Source of the DNA: Oasisia sp. SBJ-2009
Lineage: Eukaryota > Annelida > Polychaeta > Sabellida > Siboglinidae
Length of the DNA stretch: 64,000 bases
Direction of reading: 5' to 3'
Assembly: GCA_964017155.1 (NCBI GenBank)
Contig: OZ024856.1
Coordinates: 4,287,825-4,351,824 of the forward strand
Part shown: positions 50,526 through 62,419 of the stretch, one piece after another
Position numbering within the stretch: the stretch's first letter is position 1
How the letters are laid out: every line of letters begins with the position of its first letter
Program-made: the position numbers and the translations under genes
Notes under the pieces: model-generated
What the model saw: only the letters and a program-made list of their open reading frames with translations
Database searches by the model: none
What the model was told of the DNA's origin: nothing

Positions 50526-53500
50526 TGTGTGCGTAATTGGAATAGCTGTATCTTTGGATTTATCTCGTACGTATACATTATAAATTTAAACTCGTGAATT
50601 CCTAGTTACAAGGATTGAAAGAAACACTCTTGCGATATTACTTGAATTTGTAAATGTAACTAGTTGTGTCGCCGATCCACATGTTATAAAGTAAGCGAGA
50701 TAACAACTGATCTCATTAAACAGTTATCTCTAACGATACGACAGCAGTTAAGAATACATCAAATAAAAATTACCTATGGGCAATACCATGTAACTTTGGA
50801 CATGACACTGAAAACTAAATCTTCCAGTACTGGCAATGTATTACCTGCATTGTACTGTACACATGCTTGGTGTAACCAAATGATACTTTCACGCAAACAT
50901 GGATGCGATAGATTACACCTCATCAATCTAAATTTTCTTTCAGCGGGCGGATATCTTTCGCGGCTCGTCTACCGAGATCTTGGCGCCTGACGCCAACGGG
51001 CCGGCCGAAGCCTCGGTCGCACGAACGCTGCCCTACGAACGGCTACCGGTGTCATCATCTTCCGACGACGACGAAGGCCGCCGTCGCGGGCCGCCGAAAA
51101 CATTGCCATGTGACAGAGGCGGAGAATCTAACAACGCACGATCGCTGCCGAAGTCTGCCGATCAGGCTAGACATGGACACAGACACGATGATGCTGTTCG
51201 TTCGACAGGTTATGACAGAATGACGTCATCAGTGGTCACCAAAGAGGACAAACAAGACTACGACAAACAATCGAAACCGGTGTCTTTCGGCGATCAGACG
51301 ACGCGTGGATGCCAAAATAACGAGATCATGTGTCCGTCAGGGTACGACGACCAAGTGAGAACATCTGTGCCCTACAAGGACGACAAAGAACGCTATAATG
51401 AACAACCGAAACCGGAGTATGTAGTCGATCAGACTAGATGTGGTCATCCGAACATCGAGGCCTTCCGTCCGCCGGCTTACGACCGGATGATGACGTCGCC
51501 AGCCGTCAAATACGGTAACGAACTCTACTACGAGCGACCGATCCCGTTGCCATGTGACTACAAACCACGCTACGACGAACGACCGAACCCTGGGTATATC
51601 AGCGACCAGATTAGACGTGAATATAGGAACATCGATGCTGTTCATTCGACGGGTTACGACCGAATACGGTCAGCATTCCCCTTCAGAGACGACGTCGTAC
51701 GCTACGGTGAACGACCGAGGGCATTGTTGTGTGACATATGTGGGAATCCAGACATTATGTTATCTCCTCCGCCAAGGTTTGTCGGTGATCATACTAGATA
51801 TAGCCTGGCGAACAACAGGGCATTTCATTCATTGGGTTACGACGGTATGTTATCCCGTGGCTACGAAGAGTACTACGACGACCGAATGAAGTCATTGCTA
51901 TGTGACAGATGCTGGAGACTAATCAACATACGAGCGCAGCCGGAGTGTATCGGCGCTCCGACTAAACGTGGACACTGGACGGGCAGTGCCCATCGTTCGC
52001 GGCATTGCGACCATTTGACGTCATCAGGTTCCTCGCGGGACGACGAAGAGAGTTGCGACGAACGATTGAAATCGCGGTCGTGCGACAAATGTAGGAAAGC
52101 AAACGGAAGACGCTCGCACGAACACCGGAAAAGCGGCAACGACACATGCAATGGCGGTGTGTCGGGAAACGACAACGACAAAACGGAGCTTCACATCCGT
52201 TGTGTACTCGACTGCTCCAAAGACGCAACGGCCTGCTCCGGCTTGTTGCAGCAACTCGAAAAGCACGCTGTGCCCATACCCACGACACGACATCGGCGCT
52301 TCTCTAGTCCTGAACGCCACCGACACCCGACGAAAGATAGATTCACCACCAGTGGGGAGGAATCCAACAGCAGACAGTACCGCGGTGACGACTCAACAAG
52401 CGCTAGTGAATTCCCGAAGTCGTACAGTGGAAACCCTCTCCTGAAATATATGTCGTCCGTCAACGCTGATCGATTGCGCCGACCGGCGAGGAGACTTGAC
52501 CCGGGTCCTAGCAGCAGCCGACATCGTACAGGCCACGAAGACGAAAACCCGTACTCTCGGGTGTACCGACACTTGTTCGGACCTACGTGTAAGAGCGAGA
52601 GTGGCGGCGTCGGTGGCCGCGGCGCGAGGAGACGCTCGGCCAGACGTGAACGGTCCCGCGCCAGGAGCATGAGTCCGTCCCGACGACGTCGAAGCAGTCC
52701 GCGATCGGTGTACGTTATCACTGCCAACGTACAACCATCAGATCACATGCGTTTTGAAGACGACAGCCCTCGTGCCAAGGCGTCCCAACGTACAGTCACC
52801 GGTGCTCGCAAGACTGACTATAGCAAATACGATCGCGGGGATGAACCAACTGCCGTCAAACCGCGAAGCAGTAGACACCGACATGAGGCTAGGGCCAGGG
52901 ACGTGAGCCCGCACACGGTCCACCGTCGTCGGTATGGTCGGCGACCGCGTGACGTATCACTAACTCGCAGACATCCAGCAGAGGGTAGGCTTTCTCGAGA
53001 CAGCAAGCTGCATGTCCGGTTGCCCAAGCACGCCGTCGCCAGCAGTTGTAAGACCGATAGCAATGGTCACGGTCGCAGCGGTCACCGGCACCATCGACAC
53101 AGACATGGCCGTACTGTGCCGGACGACCGCTGGCCGTCGGACAGGGCCGAAGGGGAATTTCGCAGGTGCAGCTACGGGACGAGCTCGTCCCTGCCGACGG
53201 ACAACGACGGTTTGATAGATTTCACGAAGAAAAGTTCTCGGCATAAGCAGAAGTCCCGCTCTGAGCATGTAAGTATTTGTCATAACAGTCTGCTGCGAAC
53301 TGTTGTTATGTATGTTGCTATCAAAAGTTGATGTCAGCCTACGATACTTAAGGGTTTCTCTTCAGTTCGAGTATTTGTGGGGTTGCATTTTAAAGGACAA
53401 AAAAAGGCTACGGCTTCGTGTCATACACCTAATAGAGTTTATACAAAGTAACAATTTCCACATATACTCAATTTTTTAACGTCAGCGGTTTACTCAGAAT

Positions 53501-56500
53501 GTGACTTTAAAGTCTAAAATTCTAACGAAATCCACGATGGTCTAGACGCCGCCATAGGTGAAGGGTTAATTTGGCTTGGCCATTCAGCGCGCGGCATTCT
53601 ATATCTCGGTCAGCTTCCGGCGACGCTGTTAAGGGTCAACAACTTCGAGTCTTCGACAGTTCGTTCAGTTGGCGTGACATCTAGCAGCTGCTTATAGACG
53701 TATATCTAAATCTGTGGTTAAATCTATGGTAAACTTTAGTAATTATGCCTTCGTGTTCGGCATACGGTTGCAATAATAGTTGAAACAACCGGTAGTATTG
53801 AAGCAATGGATTCACGTTGGTGATTTGCAGGCGTACTGTTTGGCACTTTGCTCGGTCCATTTTGAGGAGAAATGCTTTGATGTAGACATGTATCATCAGT
53901 TGATGGGATGATTTCAGCGATAACAATAATAGACAACTTTATATTTACCGTCATCAGCATGTTACGCGCGTTGCCGAGTTGCAGCCATTTCATGACAACA
54001 GCCAAACCCCATGCAGGGAATCTACGTGGAGAGCGCCTCGATCACCGTCGTGACGTCATTCTTCGTCTAAGATGGGGTAGCGCATAGAATTTGGATGGCT
54101 GGGTGTTAACAAATATTTTTCTGGTAAACCGCTGGCGTTAAAAAATTGAGTATATGTGGAAATTGTTACTTTATATTAACTCTATTAGGTGTATGCCACG
54201 TAAAAGTTAACTTTGTTTGTCCTTTAAATTCAACTTGAGAAAGAGCAAACGTTACGTACAAAAGATTGTTCGTTTATGCAGCTTTTGCATATAGTTTTTA
54301 ATACAATTTTGATAAATTGTTAAGCTATTTAAATTTAAACTCAGAATCAGTTTCAAATGATTTTCAAAATAGGGACCTTCACATGAATGCGCGGTACCAT
54401 TATGCTTACGGGTGATGTCACATTTCTTTTTTCGGTCAAAAAATACACGTCCAACACATTTAGTCCACGTGAACAACACACGGACTGGCGGCTCAAATTA
54501 ATGGCCCTGCAAACTTGCGACCAAACCGAGTTACGTTCGTTCGATCATTGAATACATTTACTTACTTACTTATTCTCTTCGTCCCCAGTGGGACATAAGG
54601 CTACAGCAACATTTCTCCACATGGTCCTGTCTTTAGCTGTGGCCTGAGCCTCGCCCCACGAGAGCCCCATATCGTGTAGTTCTGCCATTGCTGTCTTTCG
54701 CCATGTTGTCTTTGCTCGTCCTGACTCCATTCTTCCGGCTGGCGTCCATCTTAGGGCAACTTTGGGGATTCTTTCTTTGGGCATTCTCACGACGTATCCT
54801 AACCATTTCAGTCGTCGGCGTTTAATTTCCAGGACAGCACTGTTGCAGCCCGTCTTCTTGTGGAGTTCCACGTTAGATATTTTATTGGGCCAGAATATCC
54901 CGCAGGTCTGTTTCAAACATCCATAGTGGAAGGCATCGATCTTTGCCATGTCCCCTTTAACCACTCGCCAGCACTCTGAGCCATACAGTAAGATAAACTT
55001 CACAATACTGTAGTAAATTCTTAACTTTGTTTTCATGGTATACTGCTTGGACTTCCAAATGGTCTGAAGTTTGGCAAAAGCACAGCGGGTTTTTCTCAGT
55101 CTTGCTTTGATGTCTTTGGGCTCCATTGTCTTTACTGATGAGACTACCCAGGTAAGTAAAGTCCTCTACAAACTCAAGTGGTTCACCATTAAGTGTAACA
55201 GGTGCGGTTGGTGTGGCATTGATACTCATCACTTGTGTCTTATTTGTACTGGTGGTAAGCCCAGTTTGCTTTGCATAGCTGTCTAATCTATCAGTTTTTG
55301 TCCTGCAGATGGTCAACCTTTACTGATAGAAATGCTAGGTCATCCAAAAAGTCGAGGTCTTCTAGCTGGAAGAAGAGAGTCCACTGGATACCTCTGGGTT
55401 TATGTGATGTAGTTTTCCGCATAACCCAGTTGATAACGCGATAACGACCAAGAAGAGGATGGGCGAGAGGATACATCCTTGTCTAACACCATATTTCACT
55501 GGGAACCACTCGGAGGATCCATTACTGGGGATGACGCTGCATTCAAAGTGGTTGTAAAACCTTTCTATCAGTGAGACACTCTTTGGAGGTACTCCATAGA
55601 ATCTTCCATAGGGTGTCATGGTGGATACTGTCAAAGGCCTTTTTGAAATCGATGAAGTTGATATACAGTGTGCAGTTCCATTCTAGAGTCTGCTCTATGA
55701 TGTTTCTCAATGCAAAGATCTGATCAGTGCATCCTCTTCTCTTCCGGAATCCCGCATGCTATTGCCTCAGCTTCTTGTCAATAAATCTTCTTGTCAATAA
55801 ATCTTCCTGTCCTATCCAAAGAGGATTCTACAGAAAACGTTGCTGGGGATGGACAAGAGTGTGATTGATTCCTCGCCATTTGTCACATACTTGAAGGTTG
55901 CCTTTCTTAGAGAGCTTTATAATGAGACGTTTAGCCCAGTCACTTGGGACAGTCTCTTTCTCCCAAATCGACTCGAACAATTCAGTCAAGACTCTGGTAG
56001 ATGTACTGAGGTCGGCCTTCAACATTTTACCATGAATGGAATCTATGCCTGGGGCTTTTCCACTCTTCATAGCTTTGATGGCGTTATGACTTCCGCTTCT
56101 GTTGCGGATCTGGTGTCAATGTTGAGGTCATCTGGCGCTGGTGAGGGATCGGCGGATTCACCTTGCTGGGTGTTGTTCAGGACTTCACAGAAGTGCTCAA
56201 CCCATCTGTCGGCCTGTTCACGTTCGGTTGCTATAGTGCTGCCATCTGTGCCTTTCACGGAGGCCGGGTGATTAGTATAATTACCACAGAGGCGTTTGGT
56301 GATCTTATAGACAGTGCTCAGTTCACATCTTGCTGCAGCACACTCAACTTCTGTTGCTAGCCCTTCTACAAAGGACCTCTTGTCACGCCTGGCACTCTTT
56401 TTCACTTCCGTGTCTTTGCCTTTGTATGCTTCTTGGACCTGTTGCTGGACCCTTGGTGATTTGGTACTCAGCATCTTGATTTGGAGTTGTTTCCGTTCCT

Positions 56501-59465
56501 CAATCTTTTTCCATGTTCCCGGTGTTAGCCATTCCTTGTGGTTCTTCTTCTTGTGGCCCAAGACTTTGGTAGCTGCTTCAACACAGGTCTTCTTCGTGGT
56601 GTCCCATTTATTGGTGGTTTTGTGGTCAGACTCCCCTGGTTTGTCTGCTATTGCATTGAAGCGGTTTCTCAGCTCCAAAACAAACTCCTGTTTGGTGACT
56701 GGGCATGTGAGCATTGTGACAACTAGTTGTTTTCGGCGCTGACTCTTTGGCACCACTCTGTGAAGTTTCAACTTGATGCGTTTTTTATATTAAAAGAACT
56801 GTAAATGTCAGCTCCACGGCAAACTCTCACATCTTGAAGGGATCTACGCCATTTTCCATTTATGATAATGTGGTCAATCTGGTTGCTTGTTCTACCATCA
56901 GGTGATTTCCAGGTGAGCTTGTGGATGTCTTGGTGTACAAAGAGGGTACCTCCAATTATACAGTTGTTGTTTAAACAGAAGTCAACAAAACGTTCACCAT
57001 TGTCATTCACCACATCATAATCATGTTTGCCCATGGCCCTTTTACAGTTTCAGAGTTTTCAGCGCCAACTTTGGCATTCATGTCTCCAATTATCAAAAAC
57101 ATGTCATGTGGCACTTTGACAGCTGCTTGTTGCAACTGTTCATACTAGTCGTCCTTGTCCTCTTTGTCAGATTCATTGGTTGGGGCGTAACACATAATGA
57201 CGGTAAGTTTGCAGTGTTTGGAGTTGAAGCGTGCTTTGATCATCCTATCATTGATCGGTTCCCATTCCGATAAGGTGTTGGCCTTCTCCTTGGCGATTAC
57301 AAGGGCTACACCGCGGATATGTGTATCTCTATGTCCAGAGTATAATATGGTTGAACCACCGCGGGTCATCTGTCGCCCAGACCCAGTCCATCGAGGCACC
57401 CACTAACCCCTAGGATAGCCAGTCTATATCTTTTCATTTCGTGTGTGACTTGTGCTAATTTTGAGGTATCATTCATGGTGCGAACATTCCATGCCCCTAG
57501 GCAGATCTTGATTTTGGGCCCGAACTCTTTCGCACCCCTGCCTTCCTGGTGTAGACTTTGAGCAGGTGTGGTCATACTGCCAGATGTCTGGCTCAAGTCC
57601 GCTATGGGGCCCTTTGTGGTAGTTGTAATTGTCGTAGTTTCCGTAACCTGGCTTGTTTTTATGGGGTGGGGTTGTTAGCCACACGCCCAACCCCCAACCT
57701 GGCGGACTAGGTGCTGGGTTTCGTCTGGTCCCTCCCCTTAGACCTGCCCGGCTTGGTTAAACCTGCTCCCAGAGTCCTTGAGACACGCAAGCCCCCTCAC
57801 CATCAAAAAGGTACCAGCACAGAGGAATCGATTTGCGTACACATTACATGTTTGGAGACCAACCATCTGGAGTCGGGATATCGAAGTCTTCCAAAATCAC
57901 ATTGACATTGTAAGGAAGATCACATTCCATAGTTCCCAACAAGTGACTCCGGAAATAGTAGCGTCGATAGTAGCGCTAGGCAGTTTGTTTTGACGCCCTT
58001 ACAGGTGTCTAACAACATAACAAAACAGTTATCTTTGCACCGCGCAATAAATAGTTAGGACATTTTGCGGTATATCTGTTAATTAACACGAGGAGTGTTC
58101 TACGTCAGCCTCATTGTTTTACTTTATGTGATGTAATCCACGATGGCGATTATTCAAATCTGTCACGTTTCAGAAGTGTCAGTGTTTGGTGAAGTGTGTG
58201 ACATGGTCCGTACATTATTCTGATAAAATATGCTGAAGTATTTGTGGATGTTTAGTAACATAGTAAAAGGCGTTTTGGTAGTTTGTATTTAAAATTTCAG
58301 TATATCAAATAGTCACAGTGCGAAACTTCTACATAAACCACAACTTTTTTAATGTTATGAAATGTAGCCCCTACAAGTCTATTTAAATTGTATTGATGAT
58401 ATGTTGTGCAGTTTACAAAATGTTAACCAGATTAGTTGTTGTTGTAATTTTCTTGTATAAAATTGTTACATTTATATTAATACAAAAACTATTACATGTT
58501 ATAGTAATAATTTATCTCGAAAGTTTTCATGTTCAACCCATTTTGTTTAGAAATCGGGAAATCGTCTTACGTCAATACATCCCTTAATAAATGGTTATAA
58601 CAGTATATGAGTGATACAATAAAACATCTGGTTTCCTTTTGAATTGATTGTAGATGCGATAGATGTCGTAAAACAACTGGACGTTGACTTGTGGTGACAG
58701 GTGTCGTTGAGACGGGCGACGAGTCCGTCTAGCGGTGACAGTGACGTTGATCTCGACATCGATCCGGACACGTCCACTCGCCGAGTCGACGACGATTCCC
58801 GCTGGACTCTGGAACAGGAGCGTCCAGTGCCTGCTGTCGAAATGGGCAGCTCCATGGTGTATGTGACATGTCGACGTCCGACTGGGACCACGAGACCGCG
58901 GCTCACTGGCAAAGACACGACGTCGACACATCCTGTCGCGTCCGTTCGTACCTCACTCGCCGAATCCCTCGCCGAGTCGGTTGCACAGGCATCGGAACTG
59001 TGTCGTGACTGTGAACAGACCGTAGCGACACCCGACGTGGCGTCGTTGTGTTCGCCTAGTAGCTCCTTCATAAGCGAGGCGTATCGCGACGATAGCTGGT
59101 ATTTCGACGGTCGTAAGAGCGACTCGATGCCAACATTGCTTGTTTTTGACAAGTCGACGCGCAGAGCTTACGTAAGTGGCAGAACAGCCGTCGTCGCCGA
59201 TGTCGTAAGCGAGTCCGCACTCAGTGAAGTCTCGCTCCCGACTCAGCGAACCGACACGCCGTCCCCGTCACGAGCTGACACGAGGTCCCCGTCACGAGCT
59301 GACACGAGGTCCCCGTCACGAACTGACACGAGGTCCCCGTCACGAGCTGACATGACGTCTCCGTCACGAGCTGACACGAGGGCCCCGCTACAACACATTG
59401 CCTCGAGGCTCCTGTCGCAACGAGTCGAGACGGGGGCCGCAGTGAAGGTAATCGGACGGAACTGA
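49923..59465 (+). CDS. Unknown Arg/Asp/Ser-rich repeat protein, paralogue 1
   Basis: I do not recognise this family. Exons 49923-50285, 50944-53268 and 58701-59465 join in phase 0 and give 1150 codons. An alternative skips the last 18 bases (donor at 59448) to a terminal exon at 59639-59803. The start follows an acceptor at 49862 and matches the paralogue's structure. Exon 2 has about six diverged 45-60-residue units with the pattern DQTR..N..A..STGYDRM.S....KDD.ERYDERPKP. Later units carry CxxC pairs (LLCDICGNPD, LLCDRCW, RSCDKCRKAN). Then follow an Arg/Ser tract (residues about 680-714, SPSRRRRSS) and a His-rich tract (about 830-847). Exon 3 has an 8-residue repeat ADTRSPSR. The protein is probably disordered and possibly nuclear from its Arg/Ser content. 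The coding sequence is GC-rich against AT-rich introns. No signal peptide or membrane segment is seen. Confidence 0.7.
50346..50530 (+). repeat. (TA)n and (GTGC)n microsatellites in intron 1 of paralogue 1
   Basis: Two (TA)n runs surround a short unique stretch, followed by (GTGC)n at 50487-50530. The rest of this intron shows nothing. Confidence 0.9.
53384..54236 (+). mobile_element. THAP/P-like DNA transposon remnant with about 105-bp terminal inverted repeats
   Basis: The left end (ttttaaaggacaaa..., about 53387-53493) and right end (about 54121-54232) are inverted copies with high identity; both contain acatatactcaattttttaa and cagcggttta. Inside, an ATG at 53745 encodes MPSCSAYGCNN, then a stop. 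Further on is LCSVHFEEKCFD (about 53843-53881). These are the CxxxxC start and CxxHF segment of a THAP zinc finger, as in P-element-type transposases. The intervening part is missing or frameshifted and no catalytic domain remains, so the copy is non-autonomous. It lies in intron 2 of paralogue 1. Confidence 0.6.
54550..57835 (-). mobile_element. Degenerate RTE-like non-LTR retrotransposon
   Basis: Read on the minus strand, in order: a 5' leader; an endonuclease start (KIKICLGAWNVRTM, about 57510); the endonuclease middle (LTVIMCYAPTNE; TSNQIDHIIINGKW); an RT N-terminal region with KSGKAPGIDSIHGKML (about 56070); YGVRQGCILSPILF (about 55480); LDFLDDLAFLS, where the usual FADD reads FLDD (about 55350); FTYLGSLIS (about 55165); and a C-terminal RRLKWLGYVVRM segment ending GDEENK and stop at 54566. 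The 3' tail is an AAGT repeat (54550-54575). The frame is broken several times and it cannot be active. It is antisense in the intron of the host gene. The RTE/RTEX assignment is from memory of domain style. Confidence 0.8.
59262..59390 (+). repeat. Coding 24-bp tandem repeat in exon 3 of paralogue 1
   Basis: Five to six in-frame units encode ADTRSPSR variants (ADTRSPSRTDTRSPSR and so on), close to the end of the coding region. Confidence 0.85.
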
Positions 59466-59638
59466 CAGCCATCGTCGAATAAGTAAACTGTTCCAGATGG
59501 ATAAGTCTAGGCTGCCTACGTGTGCGACAATACGATCATGCGAAGTGATGTAAGTGTTCGTCTTCAGTCAGTCGCGTTGTCAATCAACTGGTCATCCAGA
59601 TGTCTTGACATAGCCATCAACCGGCATCAACGCCGCAG

Positions 59639-59803
59639 CAGTGTGGGAGGATGCCAACATTGAACGGTACGCTCAACCGCTCGAGAAGTCAGTCCGCGAC
59701 CGCTGCACGGGAGGCGAGGATGGTCGCCGGGTCTCCCTCTGCACCACGTCTACAGCCACGGTCGAGATGCACTGTTCCCCACAGTGCAATCAGCATCCAT
59801 TAG
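59639..59803 (+). CDS. Possible alternative terminal exon of paralogue 1
   Basis: After an acceptor cgccgcag, phase 0 gives QCGRMPTLNGTLNRSRSQSA and further Arg/Ser-rich sequence to a TAG at 59801. The composition matches the gene, and the donor AAG|GTAATC at 59448 is in phase. Without splicing, the gene would end at 59465. Confidence 0.4.
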   Translation, partial: QCGRMPTLNGTLNRSRSQSATAAREARMVAGSPSAPRLQPRSRCTVPHSAISIH

Positions 59804-61177
59804 TTTCCCACAGCGCAACCAGGGTCGACTATGCTGCCCGTGTGTTCCATTTACTGATGTATAATCTTCAATCGAATCGTGCCTTGATTCATGCAATAGC
59901 ACTATTTTGCTCATACAAACTGTTCCATGTAAAAAGGAGTGACTTGTAGCTCCTGGATAACACGAACACCGACTAGCAATACAATTAAATGCACATGTTG
60001 TGTTGTGTTTTGTTGTAGGCTTTTAGTTTTATTGAATGAAATAACCATTGCAATTATGATATACTTATATCATAGACTGCTGGTATGTGGAGTCTTTGCA
60101 GATATGTGAAAGAAGCCTACTACACTGTTTGGCCCAAGTGTCAACTATGCACAGAGAGGCACATAGGCGACTGCTCGTTTAATAAACAGAACATAGAAAT
60201 ATAAACATGTCACACCAGTATTGATGCACCTGCGTTGGTTACCAATCAGACAAAGAATCATATAAAATGTGCTCATATCATTAAGAATGTAGTTCTTATC
60301 ATCACCTTCAAAATGTTCGTTCACCACCGTCATTTAAATATCAATGACGACTCACCATTAATACTTAGTAGCAAATGCATGTAGATATGATATAGGGTAT
60401 GAAGCCACAACGTTAATCTGCTGAGAAAATATTACTTAAACCGTTAACAAATAGCTGTGTGTGTGTGTGTGCGCGCGCGCGAGCGCGCGCGCGCGTGTCG
60501 ATGTTTGTGTGTGTGTGCGTGCATGCGTGCGTATGTGTGTAACATATTTTACGATTATCCATTTATGTTCATGAATAAAATAAAACATAATTTCCATTGA
60601 CCTTCAGCATCTGATCTTTGAACTTTTTGTTTTGAACTGAACATTTCACATTATAAATAGATTTTACATACACCTAAAAAGAGGTATTATACATAATTAT
60701 GAGACAAGTGGTTCAAAATTATGTTTAAAGATATGACAAGAGGCCATCTTGGCTTTATGCAAATTACCAGAGTTGCTCAAAGTAGCCGTTTGGGGAGTTG
60801 AGCTGAATTTGTTCTAGGACCCGATGAGACGATCAAATGGACAAGTTCTTAAATTTATCATTATATTGCGAGTTTAGAAATATGTTGGGTGCGTTGAGGT
60901 CTTTTCCTCTCAATGTTTATTTAGCCCGTGTGAGCGATTGATTTCAGTTTTTTTGACCACCATAATACACACTACGTTGTGATAAAATGACGTTTGGTCA
61001 TCCCCATAGTAACAACACGTATAACGTAAACGTTATAACGACTACAAAAAATGGTCTTCTCTCAGATATCAGTTGTCACACGGTATATTATAAATATTTT
61101 AAAATAAATAATTAAAAATTGTCATCAAACAAAACAACCCACAACGAAAAGTAGTCGCGACATATTTTTAATTATTA
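59804..61177 (+). other. Spacer between the tandem paralogues
   Basis: It is AT-rich and contains a (GT)n/(GC)n microsatellite at 60458-60540 and AATAAA near 60573, a possible polyadenylation signal. No gene is visible. Confidence 0.55.
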
Positions 61178-61396
61178 GCAAGTCCCCTAGCGGCAAGCCG
61201 TTGAACGGGATTAATATTGTTGCACGTTGTCTGTGGACGGTCTGCTTCCGGTTTCCGAACCGACCTCCAGAAAAACAGGTGGAGTCATTCCCGCATTGGT
61301 AAACAAATGGTTTGCGTTGGCGGAGAACGACTGACACCCTGTACTGACGGTAATGTGATGTCACTGCCCGTCCGGCCGCATCAGTCGCAGCTCTAG
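61178..61396 (+). promoter_or_regulatory. Promoter / 5' UTR exon of the second paralogous gene (inferred)
   Basis: It shares cccctagcgg and attgttgcacgttgtct (core at 61212-61232) with the block upstream of the first paralogue. A donor AG|GTAGGC at 61397 could join the acceptor at 62338-62339. The interval 61397-62339 would be the intron and shows nothing else. Confidence 0.4.
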
Positions 61397-62419
61397 GTAG
61401 GCCTAAGCGACTGGCGGTGGAACTTTTTCTTACGAAAATCTGTACTACGTGTATAGTGCTTGTGCAGATACTCCCATTGTTCGTTAAGGGTTGTGATTAG
61501 AGTGAGTAAAACATCACAGAACACCGTCTATATATATAGGCACACGCGCGTACATACAGTTTTACAAATACATATTTATAGATATAATAAACGAATTAAC
61601 TACCCAATGTTCGCGAGTATGTGACGTTATGATGACGGGTATTCACACACTTCTGCCAGTTGTATTCACCTTGTAGCGTGTGTCCAACGATAGAGGATTT
61701 TCCTAGCTCGACTATTTCTCAAAATTCTCGAGAGGTGTCTAAATGTCTTCTGGCCGAGTCTTAGTCTATTATATTCACTGTAAAACATTTCAGCTAGTAA
61801 TGTATCGTCTCCAAACGTATGTTATAAACCATGAATATGTCACTGTTATTCTACCATGCGTATATTTATTTATCACGAGTGTCGTTGCCATACAACAACG
61901 ATGATAAAAAGGTATACATACATAATTATACATCCGATATCATGCATTGCTAAACTACGCACCAGTTGTTTTGTTTCTAGTTCAACTAATTGTCTGGGGG
62001 AAATTGTCAACAGTTATCATTTGTTCTCTCCAGAAATCAACAGGCAATATATCCCTGACAAATGGCATATAAACGTGTCTTCATGCACGGTACAGACACT
62101 GCACATTTTGCCATCTGCCGGATTTAAGAACTTGAACCTGGTTACTAGGTAACCATCGAAGTCCTCAAATATGGCATGTTGGAAATTAAATAGGTTTACA
62201 AAGGTATAGACCGTCTCAAAATCACGGATAGTTCATTCTTACGAACCCCGACTTAATGCAAGGACTCCTCGCTACATTGCGATATGTGATATTCTGTACC
62301 ATTGTTTATGCTGATGTAGTAATATGATTCTGATGACAGGAGTGAACAAGCGCCACGTAGTATAGCGGAAAGGTGGGCGAGTGTGCACGGGGAAGCGATA
62401 GGCAACTGTCGATGGGAAC

